The notes: a model not told the origin generated them from the letters alone. A stretch of DNA of 12,081 bases from an uncultured Oscillospiraceae bacterium (GCA_900757695.1 CAAEOU010000228.1:1-12081), one strand, 5' to 3'; counted from the stretch's first letter, positions 1 to 6,992 are shown. Made by a program: numbers and translations.

Positions 1-103
1 CGCTGTTTGGCCGATTTTCTTGTATATGGAGCTGCGTGATTTCATAGAATGCAGCAGGGGCGGCAGTGATAGAATTTTTTGTCGAAGGGATGCCCAGTGA
101 GGG

Positions 104-132
104 TTGACACTTATGTTAGCACGTGCTAACAT
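104..132 (+). promoter_or_regulatory. Sigma-A-type promoter of the feo operon
   Basis: A perfect -35 hexamer TTGACA (104-109) is followed after 17 bases by TAACAT (127-132), which matches four of six -10 positions. Both boxes overlap the palindrome at 108-137, so a protein bound there would block RNA polymerase. The predicted start, near 139, leaves a leader of about 35 bases before the feo start codon. Seen directly; activity is inferred. Confidence 0.75.
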
Positions 133-137
133 AAGTG
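108..137. promoter_or_regulatory. 30-bp perfect palindrome, probable metal-repressor operator
   Basis: The half CACTTATGTTAGCAC is followed directly by its exact reverse complement, giving 30 bases of unbroken dyad symmetry centred on CACGTG. It covers the promoter spacer and the -10 box. The inner half-site TTATGTTAG differs by one base from the DtxR/IdeR half-site TTAGGTTAG. However, the two halves are 6 bases apart here and 1 base apart in the classic DtxR box. It does not resemble a Fur box. I infer an iron- or manganese-responsive DtxR/MntR-family repressor site; which regulator binds is unknown. Confidence 0.7.
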
Positions 138-175
138 CGTAATATACCGATACGGAAGAGACGGAGGGGAGCGCT

Positions 176-2527
176 ATGACCCTTGAAGAACTGAAACCGG
201 GACAGGACGCATATATCACGGCGGTGGAATGTCAGGAACCATCCCTGCGCAAGCATATCCTCGACATGGGCCTGACACCGGGGACCGAGGTCACCATGGT
301 AAAGGCAGCACCGCTTGGAGACCCGCTGGAGCTTCGGCTCCGGGGCTATGAGCTAACGCTGCGGAAGGCGGATGCTGCCATGGTGCAGCTTTCCCACGCA
401 CACCCGGCCCATGCGCAGGAAGATCAGCAGACCCACCGGTGGACGGTGCCGCATCCCGGCGTAGGTGAAACGGTGACCTATCGGGGCGGCAAAGCACAGG
501 AAAAGATCCGTGCAGGCGAGCCGATTCGGTTTGCGTTGGCGGGAAATCAGAACTGTGGAAAGACCACCCTGTTTAACCAGCTCACCGGCTCCAATCAGCA
601 TGTGGGCAATTTCCCCGGTGTAACAGTGGATCGGAAAGACGGCGTGATCCGAGGCCATAGTGAAGCCACAGTGACGGATCTGCCGGGCATCTATTCGCTG
701 TCGCCCTATACCAGTGAAGAGATCGTTACCCGTCAGTTCCTGCTGGAATCGCATCCGGATGGAATCATCAATATTCTCGATGCCACGAATATTGAGCGGA
801 ATCTCTATTTGACCATCCAGCTCATTGAGTTGGGAATCCCCATGGTTCTGGCCCTGAATATGATGGATGAGGTGCGGGTAAACGGCGGCACCATCCAGAT
901 CAATGCGCTGGAAGCGGCGCTGGGTGTTCCCGTGGTGCCCATATCCGCTGCAAAGAATGAGGGCATTGATGAGCTGATCGACCATTGCATCCATGTGGCG
1001 CGGTATGGCGAGGTACCGGCTCGGACGGATTTTTGTGATGGCGCCAGCTCCGATGGCGGCGCAGTGCACCGGTGTATCCATGCAGTGACCCATCTCATTG
1101 AGGATCATGCCCAGCGGGAGCACCTGCCGGTGCGATTTTGCGCCACAAAGCTCATTGAGGGCGATGAACCCATTTTGAAGGCGCTGCATCTGGATCAGAA
1201 CGAGGTGGAGACGCTGGAGCATATTATTACGCAGATGGAGCAGGAACGTGGTCTTGACCGGATGGCTGCACTGGCAGATATGCGGTTCCAGTTTATTACG
1301 GCCCTCTGCCGGGAGACTGTGGTACATCCCCGGGAGAGCAGAGAACGTCTCCGCAGCAGAAAGATCGACAAGGTGCTGACCGGAAAATATACGGCCATTC
1401 CGGCCTTTGTGGGGATCATGGCGCTGGTATTTTTCCTGACCTTCGGGGTCATTGGCGCATGGCTCTCGGATATGATGGAACTGGGAATCGACTGGGTTAC
1501 AGCACTGTGTGACCGTGGCTTATCGGCCTATGGGATCAATCCGGTGGTACACTCCATGCTGATTGACGGCATCTTTGCCGGTGTGGGCAGCGTACTGAGC
1601 TTCCTTCCGATTATTGTGGTATTGTTCTTCTTCCTGTCCATTTTGGAGGACAGCGGATATATGGCACGGGTGGCTTTTGTGATGGATAAGCTGCTGCGAA
1701 AAATCGGCCTTTCAGGGCGGAGCTTTGTGCCTATGCTCATTGGCTTCGGCTGCTCGGTTCCGGCCATTATGGCGACCAGAACACTGCCCTCGGATCGGGA
1801 TCGAAAAATGACCATTTTGCTGACACCCTATATGAGCTGCTCGGCCAAGCTGCCCATCTATGCCCTGTTTACCGCAGCTTTTTTCCCGGAGCACGGGGCG
1901 CTTGTTATGGTGGGGCTGTATTTTACCGGGATCATTGTGGGGATCCTCTATGCGCTGCTGCTGAAAAAGACTGCCTTTCAGGGGGAGCCGGTGCCCTTTG
2001 TTATGGAACTGCCCAACTATCGGATGCCGGGACTGAAAAATGTTGCGCAGCTGATCTGGGAAAAGGCCAAGGATTTTGTGACCAAGGCATTTACCGTGAT
2101 CTTCCTTGCATCGGTGATCATCTGGTTCCTACAGACCTTTGACACACGGCTCAATGTGGTAACGGATTCGGCCCAGAGCCTGCTGGCACTGGTGGGCAGC
2201 TGGATCGCTCCGATTTTTCGGCCCCTTGGGCTTGGAGACTGGCGGATCTCTACGGCATTGATTACCGGGTTCACAGCCAAGGAGAGTGTGGTAAGTACGC
2301 TGACGGTTCTGTTGGGTGGTTCCACGGCGGCGCTGGGAAGTTTGTTCAGCGTCCGGACGGCGGTAAGCTTTCTGGTGTTTTCGCTGCTCTATACTCCCTG
2401 CGTGGCTGCCATTGCATCGGTCAAGCGGGAGCTGGGCGGCAAATGGGCGCTGATTGTGGTAGTGTCCCAGTGTGCAGTGGCATGGCTGGTGGCCTGCGGT
2501 GTTTATCAGCTGATGGTGCTGTTATAA
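176..2527 (+). CDS. feoB: FeoA-FeoB fusion, ferrous iron transporter
   Basis: This GTP-dependent Fe(II) importer sits in the cytoplasmic membrane. Residues 1 to about 73 form an SH3-like FeoA domain, normally a separate protein. After a linker comes the cytosolic G domain: G1 GNQNCGKT (123-130), switch region FPGVTVD (146-152), G3 DLPG (168-171), G4 NMMD (228-231) and G5 SAAK (257-260). From about residue 405 a polytopic membrane part carries both conserved Cys motifs, GFGCSVP (523-529) and YTPC (739-742). At 783 residues it fits FeoA plus FeoB, and all key motifs are intact. The ATG follows GGAGGGG with good spacing. The palindrome over its promoter suggests metal repression. A Cys-rich FeoB-associated peptide follows 13 bases later. 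No separate feoA or feoC is visible. Confidence 0.97.
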   Translation: MTLEELKPGQDAYITAVECQEPSLRKHILDMGLTPGTEVTMVKAAPLGDPLELRLRGYELTLRKADAAMVQLSHAHPAHAQEDQQTHRWTVPHPGVGETVTYRGGKAQEKIRAGEPIRFALAGNQNCGKTTLFNQLTGSNQHVGNFPGVTVDRKDGVIRGHSEATVTDLPGIYSLSPYTSEEIVTRQFLLESHPDGIINILDATNIERNLYLTIQLIELGIPMVLALNMMDEVRVNGGTIQINALEAALGVPVVPISAAKNEGIDELIDHCIHVARYGEVPARTDFCDGASSDGGAVHRCIHAVTHLIEDHAQREHLPVRFCATKLIEGDEPILKALHLDQNEVETLEHIITQMEQERGLDRMAALADMRFQFITALCRETVVHPRESRERLRSRKIDKVLTGKYTAIPAFVGIMALVFFLTFGVIGAWLSDMMELGIDWVTALCDRGLSAYGINPVVHSMLIDGIFAGVGSVLSFLPIIVVLFFFLSILEDSGYMARVAFVMDKLLRKIGLSGRSFVPMLIGFGCSVPAIMATRTLPSDRDRKMTILLTPYMSCSAKLPIYALFTAAFFPEHGALVMVGLYFTGIIVGILYALLLKKTAFQGEPVPFVMELPNYRMPGLKNVAQLIWEKAKDFVTKAFTVIFLASVIIWFLQTFDTRLNVVTDSAQSLLALVGSWIAPIFRPLGLGDWRISTALITGFTAKESVVSTLTVLLGGSTAALGSLFSVRTAVSFLVFSLLYTPCVAAIASVKRELGGKWALIVVVSQCAVAWLVACGVYQLMVLL

Positions 2528-2540
2528 GAGGGACAATGAA

Positions 2541-2693
2541 ATGGACGTGCCAAGTATAGTGCTGCTACTGTTGGTGATCCTGTGGGCGCTGTGGGCGGTG
2601 TGGTACCTTTTGCGCCATGGAGCCTGCGGCTGCGGCGGGAAGAAATGCTGTGGAAGCTGTAAGAACTGCGGCGGCTGCCATAGACAAAAATAG
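2541..2693 (+). CDS. Cys-rich FeoB-associated small membrane peptide
   Basis: A 50-residue protein starts 13 bases after the feoB stop, with GAGGGA seven bases ahead of its ATG. Residues 5-24 form one hydrophobic, Trp- and Leu-rich helix. They are followed by Arg-His and a tail with seven cysteines (29, 31, 36, 37, 40, 43, 46) between glycines and lysines. This layout matches the FeoB-associated Cys-rich membrane protein family (PF12669 as I recall it), found just after feoB in many Firmicutes. I infer that the cysteines handle iron or redox chemistry at the inner face of the membrane beside FeoB; that role is not proven for the family. It shares the feo transcript and is followed by that operon's terminator. 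An ATG at 2536 lies in another frame and stops after seven codons. Confidence 0.88.
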   Translation: MDVPSIVLLLLVILWALWAVWYLLRHGACGCGGKKCCGSCKNCGGCHRQK

Positions 2694-2696
2694 AAC

Positions 2697-2746
2697 ATGC
2701 CGGAGACGAATCCCGCAATGGGGAAGGTTCTCCGGCATTTTATTTT
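2697..2746 (+). terminator. Intrinsic terminator of the feo operon
   Basis: A 10-bp perfect stem, ATGCCGGAGA (2697-2706) with TCTCCGGCAT (2729-2738), is followed by a T-rich run (2738-2746). A small inner hairpin, TCCC (2711-2714) with GGGA (2721-2724), folds inside the loop. It starts three bases after the small peptide's stop codon. Confidence 0.88.
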
Positions 2747-2814
2747 AGCTGCCGGGAACCTTTTTCGTTTTGCGGTGTCATTATGGTCAGATAAAATCGA
2801 AGGGAATGGTTTCT

Positions 2815-3372
2815 ATGAAGAAGTTCAAAATGGCAGCGGCGCTTCTGCTGAGCCTCTGCATTGGCTTCTTGGTGACGGCCTGCGGCAGCAGCCGGGATGC
2901 CGTTGCCGATTCATCGATTCGGGCGCCCCAGAGGGCAGAGGATTCGGGGGATGCTCAGATTCCCAATCCATGGGTCAGCGAAGCGAATCAGCAGGCGGCG
3001 GAAGCGCAGGCGGGCTTTTCCATTACACTGCCGCAGGCGGTGCCGGAGGGCTATGAAGGGCCAAGCTTTCAGGTGATCCCCGGTGATATTCTGGAGGCGG
3101 ATTATGAGGGCGTCAATGGAGCGGAGCTCTGCATCCGCAAGGGGGCGGGAACCGAGGATCCCAGCGGGGATTATAATGATTATTCCGGCAGCTGGCAGGT
3201 GACGGTGGAAAATACGGAGGTCATCATGAAGGGAAATGACGGTGCGGTCAGTCTTGCGGTCTGGCAGGCGGACGGTGCGGCGTATTCCATCGGAATCTAC
3301 GATGCCCCGGGCATAACGGTAGAGGAAATGAGCAAGCTGATTCAGGAAATGATGGAACGCACGGGGGAATGA
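2815..3372 (+). CDS. Secreted lipoprotein with DUF4367-like C-terminal region
   Basis: This 185-residue protein has a clear lipoprotein signal: Lys-Lys at the N-terminus, a hydrophobic stretch, then the lipobox LVTAC with Cys23 as the lipidated residue. The mature part begins with an Asp/Ala/Gln-rich tether. A compact region follows (about residues 64-185) with Gly-Tyr, Trp-Gln-Val and SLAVWQADGAAYSIGI elements, ending in a helix (EEMSKLIQEMMER). That pattern resembles DUF4367-type domains on clostridial surface and anti-sigma proteins, an assignment from memory of the pattern. The molecular role is unknown. The ATG at 2815 is chosen because AAGGGA sits nine bases ahead and the signal peptide begins there; in-frame ATGs at 2770 and 2806 would add residues before the signal. 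No convincing promoter lies between the feo terminator and this start, so it may depend partly on read-through. Confidence 0.82.
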   Translation: MKKFKMAAALLLSLCIGFLVTACGSSRDAVADSSIRAPQRAEDSGDAQIPNPWVSEANQQAAEAQAGFSITLPQAVPEGYEGPSFQVIPGDILEADYEGVNGAELCIRKGAGTEDPSGDYNDYSGSWQVTVENTEVIMKGNDGAVSLAVWQADGAAYSIGIYDAPGITVEEMSKLIQEMMERTGE

Positions 3373-3408
3373 TTGTGCAAAAGGGACGGAGCACGCCGGG
3401 GGAGTCAG

Positions 3409-3440
3409 GGAATTTGACGAAAATTCCGGAAGTCCCGGAA
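3409..3440. repeat. Two overlapping inverted repeats upstream of pncB
   Basis: GGAATTT (3409-3415) pairs with AAATTCC (3421-3427), and TTCCGG (3424-3429) pairs with CCGGAA (3435-3440). The two hairpins share bases 3424-3427, so only one can form at a time. No T-run follows, so this is a poor terminator. It lies about 50-80 bases upstream of the pncB -10 box. It could be a regulatory site or chance; its function is unknown. Confidence 0.4.
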
Positions 3441-3485
3441 GAATGCATGAAAACAGAAAAAAACTGCTCCGCCAGACAGAAAATG

Positions 3486-3494
3486 TGCTATAAT
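3486..3494 (+). promoter_or_regulatory. Extended -10 promoter for pncB
   Basis: TGC directly precedes a perfect TATAAT (3489-3494), forming an extended -10 element. No good -35 box lies 16-18 bases upstream, which is common for this promoter class. The predicted start near 3501 gives a leader of about 54 bases. Confidence 0.65.
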
Positions 3495-3554
3495 AGTCCC
3501 CAAGATCCTTCCGCGGAACCGAATTTATGCACGGAAGGCAGAAAGGACAAGAAA

Positions 3555-4997
3555 ATGGATCAACGCAATCTTTCCATGCTCTGCGACTTTTATGAGCTGA
3601 CCATGGGCAACGGCTATCTGGAAATGGGCTTCGATCAGAAGATCGCCTATTTCGACGTATTCTTTCGCAACGTACCGGACGGCGGCGGATTTGCCATTGC
3701 GGCAGGGCTGGAGCAGGTGGTGGAGTATATCCAGCAGCTGCATTTCTCTGAGGACGACATCGAGTTTCTGAAGAGTAAGAACATATTCAGTGAGAAGTTC
3801 CTTGACTACCTCAGGAATTTCCACTTCTCCGGTGACATCTATGCGGTTCGGGAGGGTACCCCCATCTTCCCCGGAGAGCCAATCCTCACCGTTCGTGCTC
3901 CGGCATTGGAGGCACAGCTGGTGGAGACCTATGTGCTTTTGGCGCTGAACCATCAGACCATGATCGCCACCAAAGCCAGCCGGATCGTTCGGGCCGCACA
4001 GGGGCGTGCCGTATTGGAGTTTGGCTCCCGCCGGGCACAGGGTGCCGATGCGGCGATCATCGGTGCACGGGCTGCCTACATCGGCGGCTGCGCTGGAACC
4101 GCCTGCACCCTGACGGATAAGATGTACGGCGTTCCCGCAGGCGGTACCATGGCCCATGCATGGGTGCAGATGTTTGACAGCGAGTATGAGGCATTCAAGG
4201 CATACTGTGAGGTGTATCCCGACAATGCCACCCTGCTGGTGGACACCTACAACACCCTGAAAAGCGGCGTACCCAATGCGATTCGGGTATTTAAGGAGAT
4301 GCTGGTGCCCAAGGGCATTACCAACTTTGCCATTCGGCTGGATTCCGGCGATATTTCCTATCTGTCCAAAAAGGCAAGAAAAATGCTGGACGATGCCGGA
4401 TTGCCCAACTGCAAGATCACGGCCTCCAATGCATTGGACGAGCACCTGATCCGGGACCTCGTTATGCAGGGGGCACAGATCGACACCTTCGGCGTAGGCG
4501 AGCGGCTGATCACCTCCCGCAGTGAGCCGGTGTTCGGCGGCGTCTACAAGCTGGCGGCTGTGGAGAACGATGCCGGTGAGATCATTCCGAAGATCAAGGT
4601 CAGTGAGAACACCACCAAGATCACAAACCCGGGATTTAAGTGTGTCTACCGCTACTATGACAAGGACAGCGGAAAGGCGCTGGCGGACGAGATCTGCCTG
4701 CGGGATGAGACCATCGACTTTGAACAGCCCCATGATATCTTTGACCCCAATGCAACTTGGAAGGTCAAAACGCTGGACAACTATGTGGTGCGGGATCTGC
4801 TGGAGCCGATCTTCAAGAATGGTGAGCTGGTATACCAGCTGCCGGAGCTGAAGGAAATTCAGGCCTACTGCAAGGCACAGCAGGATACCCTGTGGGACGA
4901 GGTTAAGCGCTTTGAGAATCCCCATAAGTACTATGTGGATCTCAGCTGGAAGCTCTGGACCCTGAAGCGGGATCTGCTGGCAGCGGCAAAAAAGTGA
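3555..4997 (+). CDS. pncB: Nicotinate phosphoribosyltransferase
   Basis: This cytosolic enzyme (EC 6.3.4.21) joins nicotinate and PRPP, with ATP hydrolysis, to make nicotinate mononucleotide in the Preiss-Handler route of NAD salvage. Family hallmarks in the 480-residue product include the N-terminal LCDFYELTMGNGYLE, FGSRRAQGADAA (156-167), and GGTMAHAW with His201, the likely phosphorylated histidine. Others are LDSGD (262-266) and the phosphate-binding TFGVGERL (311-318). Length fits the bacterial long-form family. The chosen ATG follows AAAGGA by seven bases and begins exactly at the conserved MDQRNLSMLCDFYELTMGNG start. The reading frame stays open upstream to 3369, but that stretch contains the promoter and inverted repeats. 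It is a single-gene unit between its own promoter and terminator. No other NAD gene is adjacent. Confidence 0.97.
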   Translation: MDQRNLSMLCDFYELTMGNGYLEMGFDQKIAYFDVFFRNVPDGGGFAIAAGLEQVVEYIQQLHFSEDDIEFLKSKNIFSEKFLDYLRNFHFSGDIYAVREGTPIFPGEPILTVRAPALEAQLVETYVLLALNHQTMIATKASRIVRAAQGRAVLEFGSRRAQGADAAIIGARAAYIGGCAGTACTLTDKMYGVPAGGTMAHAWVQMFDSEYEAFKAYCEVYPDNATLLVDTYNTLKSGVPNAIRVFKEMLVPKGITNFAIRLDSGDISYLSKKARKMLDDAGLPNCKITASNALDEHLIRDLVMQGAQIDTFGVGERLITSRSEPVFGGVYKLAAVENDAGEIIPKIKVSENTTKITNPGFKCVYRYYDKDSGKALADEICLRDETIDFEQPHDIFDPNATWKVKTLDNYVVRDLLEPIFKNGELVYQLPELKEIQAYCKAQQDTLWDEVKRFENPHKYYVDLSWKLWTLKRDLLAAAKK

Positions 4998-5010
4998 TCA
5001 ATCAATATTG

Positions 5011-5050
5011 GCGGACGGAGAGCGTTTCTCCGTCCGCATTTTCACTTTTT
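5011..5050 (+). terminator. Intrinsic terminator of pncB
   Basis: An 11-bp perfect stem, GCGGACGGAGA (5011-5021) with TCTCCGTCCGC (5027-5037), has the loop GCGTT and is followed by ATTTTCACTTTTT. The T-run overlaps the stop codon of the convergent holin gene at 5042-5044. On the minus strand the same stem has no close T-run, so it may end holin transcription less well. Confidence 0.92.
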
Positions 5051-5302
5051 GACGGCCTGCTTGTAGATCTGGTGGATCCCGGTGGCCGCAAAGCCGGACA
5101 CCGCCCCTACGGCTGCGGCGGTAATGGGATCAGAGGCAGGATAGCCGGGGATGACCTGCCAGCCTGCAAGCCCCAATAGACATCCTGCCAGTCCGCAGAG
5201 CACCGGAATCCATTTGCACAGCTTTCCGGTGAGCTTCATGGCCTGTCCCAGAAGAAAGCACAGGGCAGTAATGGCTGCCACGCCGGTTATGCCGAAGTCC
5301 AA
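5042..5302 (-). CDS. Solitary phage-type holin (Hol44-like)
   Basis: This small 86-residue membrane protein resembles the holin family I know as Hol44 (holin superfamily V). It has an N-terminal hydrophobic helix (about 4-22) and a central hydrophobic pair with Trp31-Ile-Pro and repeated Cys, Leu and Gly (31-48). The conserved stretch YPASDPITAAAVGAVSGFAA (54-73) follows, then a short basic tail. Phage holins form membrane holes for endolysin release. No endolysin or other phage gene is in view, so the job here is unknown. The start is TTG, chosen because GGGAGGTGATT, nearly a full match to the 16S 3' end, lies at ideal distance. No ATG or GTG fits, and the first ATG is at residue 22. The frame stays open much further upstream, but that part is antisense to the flavoprotein gene. 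It is convergent with pncB and divergent from the flavoprotein gene. Confidence 0.85.
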   Translation of the reverse strand: MDFGITGVAAITALCFLLGQAMKLTGKLCKWIPVLCGLAGCLLGLAGWQVIPGYPASDPITAAAVGAVSGFAATGIHQIYKQAVKK

Positions 5303-5355
5303 GATAATCACCTCCCGGGCTATCCTATGCGCCGGAACGGTAAAATGTACAGGAA

Positions 5356-5364
5356 ATGATAGCA
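5356..5364 (-). promoter_or_regulatory. Possible extended -10 promoter for the holin gene
   Basis: On the minus strand TGC precedes TATCAT, an extended -10-like element about 50 bases ahead of the TTG start. No proper -35 box is found. This is a weak call based on position and sequence only. Confidence 0.35.
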
Positions 5365-5382
5365 GAGCACAGAAACTGCTAA

Positions 5383-5411
5383 TTGTTTCAAAGAAACAGC
5401 TGTGGTAAAAT
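5383..5411 (+). promoter_or_regulatory. Sigma-A-type promoter of the flavoprotein gene
   Basis: TTGTTT (5383-5388) and TAAAAT (5406-5411) are separated by exactly 17 bases. The leader to the ATG at 5450 is about 32 bases. The -35 box lies inside a short dyad at 5384-5398. Confidence 0.65.
5384..5398. promoter_or_regulatory. Dyad over the -35 box, candidate operator
   Basis: TGTTTC, the spacer AAA, then GAAACA form a perfect 15-base dyad covering most of the -35 hexamer and the start of the promoter spacer. Its position would let a dimeric regulator control the flavoprotein gene. The regulator is unknown, and a dyad this short could be chance in AT-rich sequence. Confidence 0.4.
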
Positions 5412-5449
5412 ATGTTGAGTTGAAAGTAACAAATGGGAGGTAATTGATT

Positions 5450-6943
5450 ATGATAAAGAAGCAGTGCGATCTGGTGGTCATCGGCGGCGGCGGAAGTGGA
5501 CTCATTGCAGGCTGCCGCGCGGCAACGCTGGGCAAGCGAGTGGTGGTGCTGGAAAAGGACAAGCGGCTGGGCGGCGGTATGGTCATGGCGTCCACCATGC
5601 GTACCTTTGGGAGCCAGTGGCAGAAGGAGCGGAACCTGCCGGACACCACTGCGGAATATATGCGCAACCGCATGGACGAGACCTTCTGGCGGCTGGATCG
5701 GAAGCTGGCCGCTTCCATGATAAAGGGTACCGGGCAGTTTTTTGACTGGTTCTGCTCCATTGCGCCCAAGGAGGAAATTGATAAGTACTCCGTGGGGCGG
5801 TATGTATTTGACGAGGAGGACGGACCGTTGGGGCCCCAGTACGGCGGGCCGGGTCGAGGCTCCGGCAAGATGTTTGTGGAGATCACATCCCAGAAGCTCC
5901 GGGAATTGGGCGGCGAGATCCTGACAGAGACAATTACCGATGAGATCGTCACGGAGAACGGCCGGGTGACCGGCGTAAAGGCACACAAGGGGGAGGAGGC
6001 ACTGGAATTCCAGTGCAGCGCAGTTATTCTGGCCTGCGGTGCGTGGATCCGCAATGAGGAGATGGTCAAGAAGTTCTATCCCCAGCTGGCGGCGGCGCAG
6101 CCCTATATGGGAGAGAGCCCCCATATGAACCGGAACTACACCGGCGATGGCCTGAAGCTGGCGGAAAAGGCCGGCGCAAAGATGGATACCACCAATTTGA
6201 CCATCCGCATGATGGGCCCCATGACCATGTGCCGCAGCAAGGTCATGGGCGATATGGCGGGATCGGCATATTCTTTTTATGTAAACCTCAATGGCGAGCG
6301 CTTTGTCAGCGAGAGCTCCCAGCTCCGCATGGGCGTATTTGATTCCGGATCGGTGCTGGTGGAGCAGCCCGAGGGCAAGGCATTCGTGATCTTTGATGAA
6401 AACAACCTGCGCCATGCCATCGAGGCAGGGGAGGATCAGCCCCAGCCTCAGCTGGCCATGCCCTTTGGCGCCAGCCATTTCCCGGAGACCATGGAAGAGG
6501 CCAAGGCAGACATGCTTCCGGCGCTGGAGAAAAACGACGGCGTACTGTTTATGGCAGATACGGTGGAGGAGCTGGCGGAGAAGATCGGTGTGCCGCCCCA
6601 GAAGCTGAAGGAGACCATCGACATCTATAATCATGCCGCCGAAACCGGAATGGACTGGGATTGCTATAAGCCTGCCCAGTGGCTGGCGCCTATGAATGAG
6701 GCGCCCTTCTATGCGGTGAAGGCATCCCTTGGAACAGACGGCGCCTTTGGCGGCGTGGAGATCGACGAGCATATGCAGGCCAAGGCCGCAGCAGGCGGTC
6801 TGGTAGACGGCCTGTTTGTGGTGGGCGATCTGGCCTCCGGGCGGTTCCTCAATATGGCGGGGATCAAAAAGCAGATCCTCAACGATATGTCCTTTGCGGT
6901 GTCCAGCGGCTATGTGGCAGGCACCTATGTAGGAAATATGTAA
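5450..6943 (+). CDS. FAD-dependent oxidoreductase, fumarate-reductase-like (FAD_binding_2)
   Basis: This 497-residue soluble flavoprotein has an N-terminal dinucleotide fold: VVIGGGGSG (9-17) and an acidic Glu35 at the end of the second strand. A middle capping-type domain and a C-terminal FAD segment, VVGDLASGRF (457-466), follow. It also has the family's FYVNLNGERFVSE and TGDGLKLAEKAGAKM elements, so it belongs with flavoprotein subunits of fumarate and urocanate reductases. The usual active-site His before MGG is absent: the site reads GTDGAFGG (428-435). The usual GG..GxNRLGGN near the C-terminus is also missing; it reads SGRFLNMAGIKKQ instead. Arg293 lies near the usual general-acid Arg. 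The substrate is therefore probably not fumarate and cannot be named. There is no signal peptide, heme-binding CxxCH or FMN-attachment domain. The ATG at 5450 follows GGGAGG; the in-frame TTG at 5444 is less likely. Confidence 0.88.
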   Translation: MIKKQCDLVVIGGGGSGLIAGCRAATLGKRVVVLEKDKRLGGGMVMASTMRTFGSQWQKERNLPDTTAEYMRNRMDETFWRLDRKLAASMIKGTGQFFDWFCSIAPKEEIDKYSVGRYVFDEEDGPLGPQYGGPGRGSGKMFVEITSQKLRELGGEILTETITDEIVTENGRVTGVKAHKGEEALEFQCSAVILACGAWIRNEEMVKKFYPQLAAAQPYMGESPHMNRNYTGDGLKLAEKAGAKMDTTNLTIRMMGPMTMCRSKVMGDMAGSAYSFYVNLNGERFVSESSQLRMGVFDSGSVLVEQPEGKAFVIFDENNLRHAIEAGEDQPQPQLAMPFGASHFPETMEEAKADMLPALEKNDGVLFMADTVEELAEKIGVPPQKLKETIDIYNHAAETGMDWDCYKPAQWLAPMNEAPFYAVKASLGTDGAFGGVEIDEHMQAKAAAGGLVDGLFVVGDLASGRFLNMAGIKKQILNDMSFAVSSGYVAGTYVGNM

Positions 6944-6957
6944 CCCAGACATCAATG

Positions 6958-6992
6958 ATCCCCCGGCGCAGGTTGCTGCGCCAGGGGATTTT
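6958..6992 (+). terminator. Intrinsic terminator of the flavoprotein gene
   Basis: ATCCCC (6958-6963) pairs with GGGGAT (6984-6989), and GGCGCAG (6965-6971) pairs with CTGCGCC (6976-6982). One C/A mismatch separates the two parts and the loop is GTTG. TTTT follows at 6989-6992. The stem is very strong and the T-run is short. Confidence 0.85.

Noticed and set aside
1..103. Possible end of an upstream gene at the left edge
   Set aside because: Plus-strand frames are short and carry no recognisable motif; the longest (about 35 codons, ending near 100) is not supported. A T-run near 75 has no convincing stem.
353..1327. Minus-strand open frame opposite the feoB G domain
   Set aside because: It lies entirely inside the conserved feoB G-domain coding region and has no family features.
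2697..3056. 119-codon plus-strand open frame
   Set aside because: It begins in the feo terminator and overlaps the lipoprotein gene in another frame; Gly/Ser-rich shadow translation with no ribosome site.
3369..3554. N-terminal extension of pncB by 62 codons
   Set aside because: This stretch contains the promoter and inverted repeats, and the family start with its ribosome site lies at 3555.
3525..4925. Minus-strand open frame of 466 codons opposite pncB
   Set aside because: Shadow of pncB in GC-rich coding DNA: low-complexity His/Leu/Gly composition, no recognisable motif, and no terminator or ribosome site that fits.
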